64,000 nt of DNA from a bacterium (GCA_021811315.1 JAJZPF010000005.1:43954-107953); one strand, 5' to 3'; positions 53,083 to 63,344 are shown, numbered from the stretch's first letter. Notes: a model not told the origin generated them from the letters alone. A program made the numbers and translations.

Positions 53083-53096
53083 GCCGGGAATACGGC

Positions 53097-55013
53097 TCAT
53101 TCAGCGCTGGCGGCCGCAGCCTTCCCCGGCGCTATTTTATTTCTTAAGAGCCGCGCGTTAGCGCGGAGCGCCGGCGGCAGGCCGGGCAGCTTGATAGCCC
53201 TGTCAAAATTTTCGGCCGCTTTTTCCTTCTCATCCGACAGGTAATTTATCCAGGCCATGTTATACAGGACGTCCGCGGACCCTGGATAAGCCGCCAAGGT
53301 CCTGTTCAGCTCCGCAAGAGCCTCCCTCCCGCGCCCCATCCTGAATAAGGCCTCGGCGCGGCTGTCCGCCGCCATCTTATTTCCCCGGTCCAGGCCCAAA
53401 GCCAGGTCGGAATACCGAAGGGCCTCCGGATACAACCCCTTCTCATTAGCCAGATAACCGAGCCGGACCAGGGCCTCCTTGCCAAGCCGCCCGCCGGGAG
53501 CGGCGTTCAAGAGCGAAGCCGCCTCCGGAGAAGATGAAAGCGCCCGGGCTCTATAAGCTTTAGCCAACCCGTACAAAAACCAGCACCAGCAGCATAAGGC
53601 GGCCATAAGGACCGGAACCGCCCATTTGGTGGACATCCAGGCCGGGGCTCCGGGCCCGCTTCCTTTTACAGGGAAAGTCTCTTTACCCCCGCTTAACCGC
53701 GACAGGACTGAAAATACGGCATTGGCGGCCAAAAGCCCCATAAAAGGTTCGGCCACAACGCGGTAGCGGATACTTACTGGGCTCAAAAAAGAGTATACGA
53801 GCAGCAGGCAGGCGGGCACCGCGGCCAGCAGCAGCCCGGCCCGGGAGCGGCGCTGGAAAACCGCCAGGCCGCAGCCGGCGAGGAAAAGAGGAACCAGGAA
53901 AAAGGATTCAAGAAAGCCGTCCACGGCGCCGGCAAGGCGCAGGAAACCGGCAGACTGCCCCGCCGCGTTTACCGGTGAAAAGAGGTCCGGGACGGTTTCG
54001 GTAATATCGCGGGGCGGCCAGGTAAAGCCCGGCTGCAGGAGGTCATAAAGCTGCCGGAAGGAGGCGCGGAAGTAGGCGCCGGGAGCGGAAACCACGGACC
54101 TGGCGGCGAGCGCCCCGGCCCGCATGGCCGTCCATTGATAAAATATTCCCCGCCCGGTCAGGGCCGTTACGGCCCGGTTCCCAAGCCCGTCGGAAAACCG
54201 GTACTTCATCAGCTCCGAGCTCACGATATCCGGCTCCACTTCCCCGGCCTTCAGGCATCTGCCGGCGGGACCGGAAAAAAAAGTTATTTGGGAGTTGGGG
54301 GTAAGCCCCCAGTAATCATAGAGCAGCCCGTTCCTCAGCGTCCAGGCCCCGAGCAGCATAGCCGCCGGCAGCACATAGGCGGCAAGCTTGAGCGGGCGCC
54401 CGAAAGCCGGAACCCCGGCGCCGGCCAGGAGAAACACGGCGCACGCCCCGAGCAGGACCAGCAGCTCCGGCCGGCAGAGCGCGGCGCAGGCCGCGACCAG
54501 CCCGCCCAAAGCGAAAGCGGCAGGCCCGGCATTTTTATTCCCGCCTAGGCTCAAGGCGCAATAAAGGGCGGCGCAGGCCAGGAAGACCGACAGCGTTTCG
54601 CTCAGCAGGTACGACTCGAAATACGGGAAATGAAAATGCAGCCCGACGAACAAGGCGCCGGCGGCCGCCACGGAACGGCGGCCCCAGGCGAGCAGCGCTA
54701 TCTTATAGATCAGGAAAGCGCTCAGGAGGCCAAGGAGGTGCTGCGCCGCGGCCGCGGTCCGCTCCACGGCCCCAGGCAGGAAGGAAAGCAGCGCCAGGAA
54801 CAGCGGGTAACCGGGGGTCCGGTAAAGCAGGGTGAAAGTATCGGGGTCGGCGGAAAAAAAATATTCCCCGGAGAGCAGCTTCTTCGCGATCAGCAGGTAC
54901 ATCCCGCCGTCCCCGGCCGCGGGGGGCAGGAAGAAATAGGCGGCCCGGAAACCCGCGATGCAAATAAAAACCGCGCCCATAAAAAGCGGCCATCTGCGGT
55001 TCGCAGGGATCAT
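53097..55013 (-). CDS. Polytopic glycosyltransferase (ArnT/PMT-like) with C-terminal TPRs
   Basis: LYRTPGYPLFLALLSFLPG, multiple TM helices, C-terminal TPR units. Confidence 0.7.
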   Translation of the reverse strand: MIPANRRWPLFMGAVFICIAGFRAAYFFLPPAAGDGGMYLLIAKKLLSGEYFFSADPDTFTLLYRTPGYPLFLALLSFLPGAVERTAAAAQHLLGLLSAFLIYKIALLAWGRRSVAAAGALFVGLHFHFPYFESYLLSETLSVFLACAALYCALSLGGNKNAGPAAFALGGLVAACAALCRPELLVLLGACAVFLLAGAGVPAFGRPLKLAAYVLPAAMLLGAWTLRNGLLYDYWGLTPNSQITFFSGPAGRCLKAGEVEPDIVSSELMKYRFSDGLGNRAVTALTGRGIFYQWTAMRAGALAARSVVSAPGAYFRASFRQLYDLLQPGFTWPPRDITETVPDLFSPVNAAGQSAGFLRLAGAVDGFLESFFLVPLFLAGCGLAVFQRRSRAGLLLAAVPACLLLVYSFLSPVSIRYRVVAEPFMGLLAANAVFSVLSRLSGGKETFPVKGSGPGAPAWMSTKWAVPVLMAALCCWCWFLYGLAKAYRARALSSSPEAASLLNAAPGGRLGKEALVRLGYLANEKGLYPEALRYSDLALGLDRGNKMAADSRAEALFRMGRGREALAELNRTLAAYPGSADVLYNMAWINYLSDEKEKAAENFDRAIKLPGLPPALRANARLLRNKIAPGKAAAASAE

Positions 55014-55756
55014 TTACCCCTCTTCCCGCGGTCCTGTCCCCCGGAGGGCGGAACTCCCGGGACCAGGATGGTCGAGACCAGGTCGGCTTTGGAAAAGACG
55101 GTCTTGAATTTTGAGACGCTGGTTTTTACCAGGCGGCCCAGGTCGTTCTCGATTGTGGGGCAATTAATGATGGTCACGGGGTGTTTAGCCGGGTAGTTTT
55201 CTTCGAGGCCTTTGAGGAAAGCGGCGCGGTATTTTTCATTGCCCTTGAGGTTCAGGTCGCCGACTACGAAGAACAGGGTGTCCATGGCGGGGGTGAATTT
55301 CATCTGCTCCATGGCGGCGGCTGTATCCACCAGCCTCAGGCCGTTCAGGGAAAATTTATTCAGGTCCAGCAGGTTCACGATGGAGTCGAAGGAGGAGATG
55401 GCCGGCAGGACGGCGACGGCGATGCCGGCGGCGGCCATTTCTTTGTTTATCAGGGCGGTGGTGGCGTTCAGGAAGAAAGGGTTTCCGTAGGTAATGAAGC
55501 CGACGGTATCGTAAGAGGAAAAGGCTTTTTTCACTCTGCCGGCGGTTTCGGCGAGGGAGAGGCCGCGCAGGGGTTCGAACCTGGCGCAGGAGCGCGCGAG
55601 CAGGTCCTTGCCGCCCCGGTCGAGGCAGTGGGAGAAGACTATGCCGCATTTTTTGAGGACGGCCAGGGTCTCCAGGGTAACGTGCTTGGGCTGCAGCCCG
55701 TAGGAAGCTATGATGAGCGTCTTTGTTTTTTTCACTTTTTCCGCCTTGCCCGACAT
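55010..55756 (-). CDS. Tetrapyrrole methylase-superfamily SAM methyltransferase
   Basis: TLIIASYGLQPKHVTLETLAVLKKCGIVFSHCLD; VGFITYGNPFFLNATTALINKEMAAAGIAVAVLPAISSFDSIVNLL. Confidence 0.7.
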   Translation of the reverse strand: MSGKAEKVKKTKTLIIASYGLQPKHVTLETLAVLKKCGIVFSHCLDRGGKDLLARSCARFEPLRGLSLAETAGRVKKAFSSYDTVGFITYGNPFFLNATTALINKEMAAAGIAVAVLPAISSFDSIVNLLDLNKFSLNGLRLVDTAAAMEQMKFTPAMDTLFFVVGDLNLKGNEKYRAAFLKGLEENYPAKHPVTIINCPTIENDLGRLVKTSVSKFKTVFSKADLVSTILVPGVPPSGGQDRGKRGK

Positions 55757-55785
55757 ATTCGAACCGTTCCCTTAACGCTATAATA

Positions 55786-55826
55786 CAAAAAGCCGGGCCC
55801 TTTAAGGACCCGGCTCTTCGTTTTTA
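55786..55826 (-). terminator. Rho-independent terminator
   Basis: AGCCGGGtCCttaaagGGcCCGGCT followed by TTTTT on the minus strand. Confidence 0.75.
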
Positions 55827-55846
55827 CCGCGCTTCGGCTTCAGCTC

Positions 55847-56677
55847 TCAGCGGCACTCGCTCTTGTAGGTATAGATAGTCTGCGTGTCGGAAGCGTGCCC
55901 GGTATAGCCGGCGAGGCTCTTCCCGCCCTGCACGAACTTGGCGTCTATGTCCCTCAGGGTAGTTTCAAGGTAGTAGCGCACATACATATAACCGGGGCGG
56001 TTAACCCATTCGGTATGGCAATTCGGGGGGGTAGGACCATTGTACTGGCCGGGGTACTGACCCGGATACTGGCCGGGGTACGGGTACTGGCCGGGATAAG
56101 GGTTGGGAACCTGGGGGAAGGAGCCCGGATACGGATAGCCGGGATCGAAAGGCCCTAACTTGTTTACCTCTTCTTTAGCGGTTTCGGTCGCGGCCTCTTC
56201 GCCGGCGCTCTTGGCCGCGGCGCGGCAGACGGTCTGGGGATACTGGTAGGTGCAGGACTCGTTCCCGGACTGTTCGGGGGATTTCTCCACCTTCGTAAGC
56301 AGGGTCCCGGTCAAGTCGAAGTTCTGCTTGAGCTGGGCGGCTGTAAGGGTGAAATTCTCGCCGATATTTATGTTCTTGTCGAAGTTAAGTTCGATGACCG
56401 TCGCGGGCTTGGCATTGTTCACTTCCAGCCTTATCTGCTTCTGGTTCCCGGACATGCCCATGACGGCTTTGGCCGAGAACTGGCCCGGGTTGACAACGAC
56501 ATTGCCGGCCGGCTTGCAGTTCCACCAGTCGGTATCCTGGTTGCAATCCTTGGCTTCCTGCGCAAAAGTTATAGGCTCGGTGACTCCCAGGGAGCCTCCG
56601 AACTTTATCTCGTCGCAGCCGGCCAGGACGGCCAGCATCGCGGCTATTCCCGCAAACGCAAATATTCTTCGTTTCAT
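55847..56677 (-). CDS. Lipoprotein with Pro/Gly/Gln/Tyr repeats
   Basis: Lipobox LAGC; PYPGSFPQVPNPYPGQYPYPGQYPGQYPGQYNGPTPPN. Confidence 0.6.
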   Translation of the reverse strand: MKRRIFAFAGIAAMLAVLAGCDEIKFGGSLGVTEPITFAQEAKDCNQDTDWWNCKPAGNVVVNPGQFSAKAVMGMSGNQKQIRLEVNNAKPATVIELNFDKNINIGENFTLTAAQLKQNFDLTGTLLTKVEKSPEQSGNESCTYQYPQTVCRAAAKSAGEEAATETAKEEVNKLGPFDPGYPYPGSFPQVPNPYPGQYPYPGQYPGQYPGQYNGPTPPNCHTEWVNRPGYMYVRYYLETTLRDIDAKFVQGGKSLAGYTGHASDTQTIYTYKSECR

Positions 56678-56906
56678 TTAGTAATTCCCCCTGTCGATCC
56701 TGAAGTAGTATTTTACGGTACAAGGATATTAGACAAAAATACCGGATTCCCGGAGAAGTGTCCTAGGACCTATTACAGGCCTGGGCCCTTTGTCCCTTGA
56801 ACGGCCGCCCCCCCTTTGACCGCCAAACGTACATATTTAGTAGAATAATAAGATTAGCGGCTCCTTAAAAGGCTGTTATTATCGCTTTTTCGTTTTAGAG
56901 GACTAT

Positions 56907-57977
56907 ATGCCTGAAAAAGAAAAAAAACTGCGTTTCGGCGTGATAGGGGCCGGCAAATTAGGCGGCTTCCATACCAATACTCTTTCCAAGATGCCCGAGG
57001 TGGAGCTGGTAGGCGTCTCCGACCCCGACCTGATGCGGGCCCAGGTCCTGGCCTGGCGCCACAACTGCGTGGCCTACAAGACCGAGGAAGAGCTCCTTAG
57101 CCAGGTGGACGCTATCGTAGTGGCCGCCCCCACCGAATACCACGCCGAAATAGGCGTAAAAGCGCTGAAGGCAGGGGTGCACGTCCTGATGGAGAAGCCC
57201 ATCGCCAATTCCGAAGAAGGCGCCCGCAAGCTGCTCGAGCTTTCCGAAAAGAACAAGGTCGTCCTCCAGGTGGGACATTCGGAGCGCTTCAACTCCGCCG
57301 TGGTAGAGACGATGAAGCACGTGAAGAATCCCCGCTATATCACCATCGAGCGGCTGGGCCCCTATGACCCGCGCGTGGCCGCCACCGGCGTCACGCTGGA
57401 CCTGATGATCCACGACCTGGACATCCTCCTGACGATGATAGACTCCGAGATCGTGAGCTTCGAGGCGATAGGCGCCAGCCTCCTGTCCAACCACGAGGAT
57501 ATCTGCAATGTGCGGATAAAGTTCAAGAACGGCTGCCTGGCCGACGTCACCGCCAGCCGCGCCACCATGGAGGCCTCCCGCCGGATGCGCATCTACCAGC
57601 AGGATTCCTACCTCTCGGTGGATTATGTGAGCGCCCGCCTTAAGATCTACACGAAGAAGAACCCGGTGGTCAAATCCCTCAAGGACATCGAGATCACCTA
57701 CCCGAAACTGGAGCCGAAGCAGCCGATAAGGGAAGAGCTTTACCACTTCATAGACTGCATCAAGACCGCCAAGACGCCCACGCCCAGCGGCGAGAAAGGC
57801 CTGAAGGCCCTGCGCCTGGCCCTCGAGATCACCGAGCGGATGCGGCGTTTCGAGGTTTCCGGCTCCAAGGCGGAGGAAGCGCAGGAATCGCTGTCCCGCT
57901 CCCTGTCCGACATCGGCAAAGCGACCAAGATACTCGTGGAAGAAGGGCTCAAGAACGCCGGGATAGATAAACATTAA
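56907..57977 (+). CDS. Gfo/Idh/MocA family oxidoreductase
   Basis: RFGVIGAGKLGGFHTNTLSKMPEVELVGVSDPD; AGVHVLMEKPIANS. Confidence 0.9.
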   Translation: MPEKEKKLRFGVIGAGKLGGFHTNTLSKMPEVELVGVSDPDLMRAQVLAWRHNCVAYKTEEELLSQVDAIVVAAPTEYHAEIGVKALKAGVHVLMEKPIANSEEGARKLLELSEKNKVVLQVGHSERFNSAVVETMKHVKNPRYITIERLGPYDPRVAATGVTLDLMIHDLDILLTMIDSEIVSFEAIGASLLSNHEDICNVRIKFKNGCLADVTASRATMEASRRMRIYQQDSYLSVDYVSARLKIYTKKNPVVKSLKDIEITYPKLEPKQPIREELYHFIDCIKTAKTPTPSGEKGLKALRLALEITERMRRFEVSGSKAEEAQESLSRSLSDIGKATKILVEEGLKNAGIDKH

Positions 57978-58090
57978 GAAAAGTCGGGAGTCGGGGGTCG
58001 GGAGTCAAGGGTCTGAAGAAAAGAGTTTATTTCCCGCTCCATCCCCTCCCCGGACTCTCGACTCCAAACTCCTGACCCTCGACCCTTATT
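57977..58090. repeat. Short GGGAGTC/GGGTCGG-type repeats in inverted arrangement
   Basis: gtcgggagtcgggggtcgggagtcaagggtc ... gactctcgactccaaactcctgaccctcgaccc. Confidence 0.6.
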
Positions 58091-58094
58091 TTTT

Positions 58095-59243
58095 ATGGCT
58101 ACAATAGCACCGACAAATAAAAATATTTTAGTGGTGGCGGGCGACCCCTCCGGCGATCTGCACGCCGCCAACCTGATAAAAGCGCTGCGCGCCAAGGACC
58201 CCGAGATCTCCATCACGGCCATGGGCGGGGTGCGGATGCAGGAAGTCTCCTCGCATTTCATCTATAACCTGGTCTCGGTGGGCGCCGTCGGCTTCGCCGA
58301 GCCCTTCAAGAATTTCTTCCTCTGGCTCAAGCTGATCAAGCTGGTGCGCCGCTACCTCGAGGACAAGCGCCCGGCCTGCGTGATAGCCGTGGATTTCTAC
58401 GGCTTCAACAACCAGGTCCTCGGCCTGGCCGCGCACCGGAAGATCCCGGCTTTCTACTATATCAGCCCGCAGGTCTGGGCCTCCCGCCCGGGCCGCGCCG
58501 CGCGCATAGCCAAACTCACCAAAGAGATCTTCGTGATCTTCCCTTTCGAGGAAGCGCTGTACAAGAAAGTCCACGGCAACGCCACTTTCATCGGCCACCC
58601 GCTGCTCGACCTGCTGCCGGAGCCGGTCGCCAAGGAGTTCCCCCCCGCCGGCGGCGAGTGGAAGATAGGCATCCTGCCCGGCTCCCGGAAAGCGGAGATC
58701 TCCCGCCACCTGCCGCTCTTCCTGAAAGCTTTTTACCGCATAAAAGAACAGCACCCGAAGGCCAAGGCTTATTTGTTCGCGGTGCCCGAATTCCCCGACG
58801 ACCGGATAGTTCCGGCGCTGGAGGAAGTGGAGAAATACTGGTCCAAGGACGTGGAGATCGTGCGCGAGAAGGACTACAAGGTCCGCGCCAGGCTCGATTT
58901 CGCCTTTACCTGCTCCGGCACCGCCACGCTCGAGAACGCCCTCCTGGGCGTCCCCATGGCCGTGGCCTACAAGATGGCCTGGTTCACCTACGAGGTGGCC
59001 AAGCGCGTGGCCAAGACGCCTTATATCTCCCTGGTCAACATACTCCTGAAGAGGCCCGCCGTAAAAGAGCTGATACAGGAGAAGGCCACGGTGGACAATC
59101 TGGCGCAGGAAGCCTTCTCCCTCATAAACAACCCGCCCCGCATGCAGGCCGCCCGCAAAGAGCTGATCGGCCTGCGCGACATGCTGGGTTCCCACGGCGC
59201 GGCCGAGCGCGCCGCCGAAAAGATACTCCCGCACCTGAGCTGA
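58095..59243 (+). CDS. lpxB: Lipid-A-disaccharide synthase
   Basis: VVAGDPSGDLHAANLIKAL; YYISPQVWASRPGRAARIAKLTKEIFVIFPFE; GILPGSRKAEI; CSGTATLENALLGVPM. Confidence 0.92.
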   Translation: MATIAPTNKNILVVAGDPSGDLHAANLIKALRAKDPEISITAMGGVRMQEVSSHFIYNLVSVGAVGFAEPFKNFFLWLKLIKLVRRYLEDKRPACVIAVDFYGFNNQVLGLAAHRKIPAFYYISPQVWASRPGRAARIAKLTKEIFVIFPFEEALYKKVHGNATFIGHPLLDLLPEPVAKEFPPAGGEWKIGILPGSRKAEISRHLPLFLKAFYRIKEQHPKAKAYLFAVPEFPDDRIVPALEEVEKYWSKDVEIVREKDYKVRARLDFAFTCSGTATLENALLGVPMAVAYKMAWFTYEVAKRVAKTPYISLVNILLKRPAVKELIQEKATVDNLAQEAFSLINNPPRMQAARKELIGLRDMLGSHGAAERAAEKILPHLS

Positions 59244-59244
59244 T

Positions 59245-61008
59245 ATGACAGACCCCGCCGCGCACTCGGTAGCCGACAAGGCCAGGTTCAGGGTCCTGGT
59301 CAGGGCGCTGATCGAATACCTTAAGCCGCACAAGGCCCGCCTGGCCCAGGCGGCCGTTTCGATGATCATCCTCGCCGCGATCAAGAACGCGGTGATCTAC
59401 ATCTCCGGCCCGGTCGTAAAGGGCGTGTTCATGGACAAGAACATGGAGATGCTGCGGCTGATCGTCATCGCCCTGCCTTTCCTGTTCGTGCTGCGCATGG
59501 CGGTGGAATACGCCAACGGCTACCTGATGAGCTGGCTGGGCCAGCGCGTGGTGCAGAAGATCCGCGAGGACCTGTTCGAGCATATCCACCGGCTCTCGCT
59601 CGAATTCTACTGGCGCAAGCGCTCCTCGGACGTGATGAGCCGCGTCATCAACGACCTGAGCAACGTGCAGAGCACGGTGCAGTTCATCCCCCTTTACGGC
59701 ATCCGCGACGTGCTGACCGTCGTAACCTGCGTCGGCCTGCTCTTCTACATCAACTGGCGCCTTGCGCTGATGGCCGTAGTGGTCCTGCCGCTGATAGCCG
59801 CGCTCCTGGGCGTGCTGGGCAAGAAGATGCGCAAGGCCTCGGCGGAAAGCAACGTGATCGTGGGCGAGATCTCCCATAAATTCCAGGAAAGCCTGCAGGG
59901 GATCACCGTGGTGAAAGCCTTCAATTACGAGGACCAGGCGATAGCCAACTTCAAGGTCTCCAACGACGCCTATTTTTCCAAGATGATGCGCTACCTGCGG
60001 GCCACCGCGATGAGCGGCCCGGTGATGGAGTTCATCAGCGGCATGGTGATGGTAGCCATCATACAGATGAGCGGCCAGGCCATTTTCCACGGCACCATGA
60101 CCGTAGAGCATTTCGTCTCTTTCGCGATAGCCTACGTGACCGCCTACGTCCCGCTCAAGAACATCGGCAACATGAACTCCAAGCTGCAGCAGGGCATGGC
60201 GGCCTGGGAGCGCATCTACCAGATCCTCGAGGAGAAGCCCACCGTAGTCATCAAGGCCAGCACCAAGAACATAGAAAAGCTGGACGGGAAAATAGAATTC
60301 AAGGGCGTGAGCTATAAATATCCCTCGCGCGACACCCAGGTGCTGCAGAACCTCTCTTTCAGGATAAACCCCGGAGAAGTGGCCGCTTTCGTCGGCCCGT
60401 CCGGCTCCGGCAAGACCACGATCGTCCACCTGCTGCTCCGTTTCTTCGACCCGGTCTCGGGCCGCGTGGAAGTGGACGGGCACGATATGCTGGACCTGGA
60501 CACCACCGACCTGCGCGCGCATATGGGCCTGGTGACGCAGGACACCATACTTTTCGACGACACGGTCTATAAGAACATCACCATCGGCATGCCGGGCGCT
60601 TCCATGGACGAAGTTATAGGCGCCGCCAAGGCCGCGGACGCGCACGCTTTCATCGCCGCGATGCCCCAGGGCTACGACACGGTGCTGGGCGAGCGCGGCG
60701 TGAAGCTTTCCGGCGGCCAGCGCCAGCGCCTGGCCATAGCCCGCGCCATCATCAAGAAGCCCAAGATCCTGCTCCTGGACGAAGCCACCTCCAACCTGGA
60801 CACCGCCAGCGAACAGGCCGTGCAGGGCGCCATCGAGCGCATCCTCGGCGGCCGCACCGTCATCATGGTAGCGCACAGGCTTTCTACGGTGCGCAACGCG
60901 GACAAAATTTTCGTGCTCAAGAAAGGCGAGCTGGCCGAGACCGGCACCCACGAAGAACTCCTGAAGCTCGGCGGCGTTTACAAGGGACTGTACGAGGCCC
61001 AGACTTAA
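59245..61008 (+). CDS. ABC transporter, MsbA-like lipid exporter
   Basis: TM domain; VGPSGSGKTTIVHLLLRF (Walker A); LSGGQRQRLAIARAIIKKPKILLLDEATSNLD. Confidence 0.9.
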   Translation: MTDPAAHSVADKARFRVLVRALIEYLKPHKARLAQAAVSMIILAAIKNAVIYISGPVVKGVFMDKNMEMLRLIVIALPFLFVLRMAVEYANGYLMSWLGQRVVQKIREDLFEHIHRLSLEFYWRKRSSDVMSRVINDLSNVQSTVQFIPLYGIRDVLTVVTCVGLLFYINWRLALMAVVVLPLIAALLGVLGKKMRKASAESNVIVGEISHKFQESLQGITVVKAFNYEDQAIANFKVSNDAYFSKMMRYLRATAMSGPVMEFISGMVMVAIIQMSGQAIFHGTMTVEHFVSFAIAYVTAYVPLKNIGNMNSKLQQGMAAWERIYQILEEKPTVVIKASTKNIEKLDGKIEFKGVSYKYPSRDTQVLQNLSFRINPGEVAAFVGPSGSGKTTIVHLLLRFFDPVSGRVEVDGHDMLDLDTTDLRAHMGLVTQDTILFDDTVYKNITIGMPGASMDEVIGAAKAADAHAFIAAMPQGYDTVLGERGVKLSGGQRQRLAIARAIIKKPKILLLDEATSNLDTASEQAVQGAIERILGGRTVIMVAHRLSTVRNADKIFVLKKGELAETGTHEELLKLGGVYKGLYEAQT

Positions 61009-61026
61009 CAGTTAGCGAGCAGCCCC

Positions 61027-61158
61027 GCCGGCCGTGCGCTGACCGGGTTAGCAAAACCGTCGTTGAGCCCGACGCTTGCGTAAGCGCGGAGGGCGAATAC
61101 CGAGTGAGGCCACGGTGTGGCCGAACGCGTTTTGCGTTCCGGTCAGCGTGCGGCCGGC
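61027..61158. repeat. Palindromic intergenic element, copy F
   Basis: gccggccgtgcgctgaccgg / ccggtcagcgtgcggccggc termini; 39-nt segment identical to copy C. Confidence 0.8.
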
Positions 61159-61175
61159 GTCGCAATAATTTTTTT

Positions 61176-61895
61176 ATGGTAATACTTTTCAGCATTCTCG
61201 CGGTTATCTTCACCCTGGCCGGGGCCGGGACCGTGCTTAAATTCGGCGGGTTCAGCAAGAAAGTCCTGGCCCGCGCCCTGGCCTATGCCGCCGGCGTGCT
61301 TATCTCCGCCGCGCTGCTGGATATCATCCCGGCCGGCTTCAGCCTTAATCCGGCGGCGCTTTCCTACGGCGCCCTTACCGCGCTTCTGGCCCTTTTTACC
61401 ATCGAGAACTTCGCCGCTTACAGCTCCTGCAGCGAATACATGGAGGACTGCGAGGTCCACTCCCTCGGGGCCGTCGCGCTGGTGGCCATGGGCCTGCATT
61501 CGCTCCTGGACGGTTTCAATATCGCCGTCGGCTTCGCCCCCGGGACCATCGCCGGGATCAACGTCGCCCTCGGCGTGATCCTGCATAAGTTCGCCGACGG
61601 CGTCACGCTGGTCTCCCTTCTTCTCCACGCCGGCAAAACGCCGCGCCAGACCGTCAAATTCAGCCTGTGGCTGGCCGCGGCCACCCCGGCCGGCGCGCTC
61701 CTGGCGGCCCCCCTGCTTAAGAACCTCCCCCCCGGCGCGGAGGCCTTCATGCTGGGGCTCAGCGGCGGCTCCTTCCTCTACATCGCCATGGCCGACATCC
61801 TGCCGCGCCTGCATAAAGCTTACGACCGCCTGACCCCCGTGATCTTCCCCCTCGGTTTCGCCACGGTGCTTCTGATACGCGCTCTCGGAGACTAA
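61176..61895 (+). CDS. ZIP family metal transporter
   Basis: VALVAMGLHSLLDGFNIAVGFAPG; VALGVILHKFADGVTLVSLLL. Confidence 0.85.
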   Translation: MVILFSILAVIFTLAGAGTVLKFGGFSKKVLARALAYAAGVLISAALLDIIPAGFSLNPAALSYGALTALLALFTIENFAAYSSCSEYMEDCEVHSLGAVALVAMGLHSLLDGFNIAVGFAPGTIAGINVALGVILHKFADGVTLVSLLLHAGKTPRQTVKFSLWLAAATPAGALLAAPLLKNLPPGAEAFMLGLSGGSFLYIAMADILPRLHKAYDRLTPVIFPLGFATVLLIRALGD

Positions 61896-61901
61896 ACAAC
61901 T

Positions 61902-63344
61902 ATGGAACTGGACGAACTGCTTAAAAAATTCCGCGAATATTCCCAGCAGGATACCACCGTGCTGGAATACGCCTGGAACTATTCCTGCGAAGCCCACCAC
62001 GAGCAGAAACGCGCCTCCGGCGAGATGTACTTCGTGCACTGCTCGGCGGTGGCCGAGATCCTGGTGGATTACAAGATGGACCTGGAGACCGTGGCGGCGG
62101 GCCTGATGCACGACGTCCTCGAGGACACCAAGATCCCCCACGAGACTTTCAAGAAAGAATTCGGCGAGGAGATCTACGCCCTGGTGGCGGGCGTCACCAA
62201 GATAGAGACGCTTAAATTCTCGTCGCGCGACGAGGCCCAGGCCGAGAACTGGCGCAAAATGATCCTGGCCACGGCCAAGGACATCCGCGTCATCATGATC
62301 AAGCTGGCCGACCGCCTGCACAATATGCGCACGCTGAACTTCCTCTCGCGCGAGAAGCAGCTGGAGATCAGCCACGAAACCCTTTCACTTTACGCCCCGC
62401 TGGCCCAGCGCCTGGGTATCTTCCAGCTGAAGTCCCAGCTCGAGGACCTTTCCTTCAAATACCTCCACCCCGACGAGTACCAGAGCCTGCTGGCCAAGGT
62501 CCAGCTGCGCTATGTCACCAGGGACAAGCTGCTGGAGGATTTCAGGGTAAATTTGGAGAAGCACCTTACAGGAACGCAGATCCCCTGCCGGGTGCTCTCG
62601 CGCGCGAAGAACATCTATTCCATCTACAGGAAGATGCTGCGCCAGGAGAAGCCCTTCGAGGAGATCCAGGACGCGCTCGGCGTCCGGATCATCACCGACA
62701 GCATCATCAACTGCTACGCCCTGCTCGGCACGGTGCATTCCGTTTTCAAGCCGGTGGCCGGCTCCTTCACCGACTATATCGCCGTCCCCAAGATGAACCT
62801 TTACCAGAGCCTGCACACCAGCGTCATGGCCGGCACCGGCGAGATCATAGAGATCCAGATCCGCACCGAGGAGATGCACCGCACCTCGGAGTACGGCATC
62901 GCCGCGCACTGGCGCTACAAGCTGGGCGAAAGCGGCGCCGACCGGCACCTGGACGAGAAAATGAACTGGCTCCGCCAGTGGATCGAGTGGCTGCAGGACC
63001 TCTCCAGCCCGCGCGAATTCATAGAGAGCTTCAAGACCGACCTCGAGCTGGACCAGATCTTCATCTTCACGCCCAAGGGCGAGGTGAAGCCGCTGCCCGT
63101 GGACGCGACGCCGCTCGATTTCGCCTATACCATCCACACCGATATCGGCAATACCTGCATCGGCGCCAAGGTCAATAACAAGATGGTCCGCCTGGACCAG
63201 CCGCTGAAGAGCGGCGACGTTGTTGAAATAATAACTCGGAGGAACTCGGTCCCAAAGAAGGACTGGCTCACCTCGGTAAAGACGGCCGGCGCCCGCTCCC
63301 ATATCCGCAAATTCCTGCGCGAGCACGGGCAGGCGGAAGAGTAA
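61902..63344 (+). CDS. RelA/SpoT family (p)ppGpp synthetase/hydrolase (N-terminal catalytic plus TGS)
   Basis: HCSAVAEILVDYKMDLETVAAGLMHDVLEDT; DRLHNMRTL; YQSLHTSVMAGTGEIIEIQIRTEEMH; TGS-domain C-terminus. Confidence 0.92.
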   Translation: MELDELLKKFREYSQQDTTVLEYAWNYSCEAHHEQKRASGEMYFVHCSAVAEILVDYKMDLETVAAGLMHDVLEDTKIPHETFKKEFGEEIYALVAGVTKIETLKFSSRDEAQAENWRKMILATAKDIRVIMIKLADRLHNMRTLNFLSREKQLEISHETLSLYAPLAQRLGIFQLKSQLEDLSFKYLHPDEYQSLLAKVQLRYVTRDKLLEDFRVNLEKHLTGTQIPCRVLSRAKNIYSIYRKMLRQEKPFEEIQDALGVRIITDSIINCYALLGTVHSVFKPVAGSFTDYIAVPKMNLYQSLHTSVMAGTGEIIEIQIRTEEMHRTSEYGIAAHWRYKLGESGADRHLDEKMNWLRQWIEWLQDLSSPREFIESFKTDLELDQIFIFTPKGEVKPLPVDATPLDFAYTIHTDIGNTCIGAKVNNKMVRLDQPLKSGDVVEIITRRNSVPKKDWLTSVKTAGARSHIRKFLREHGQAEE

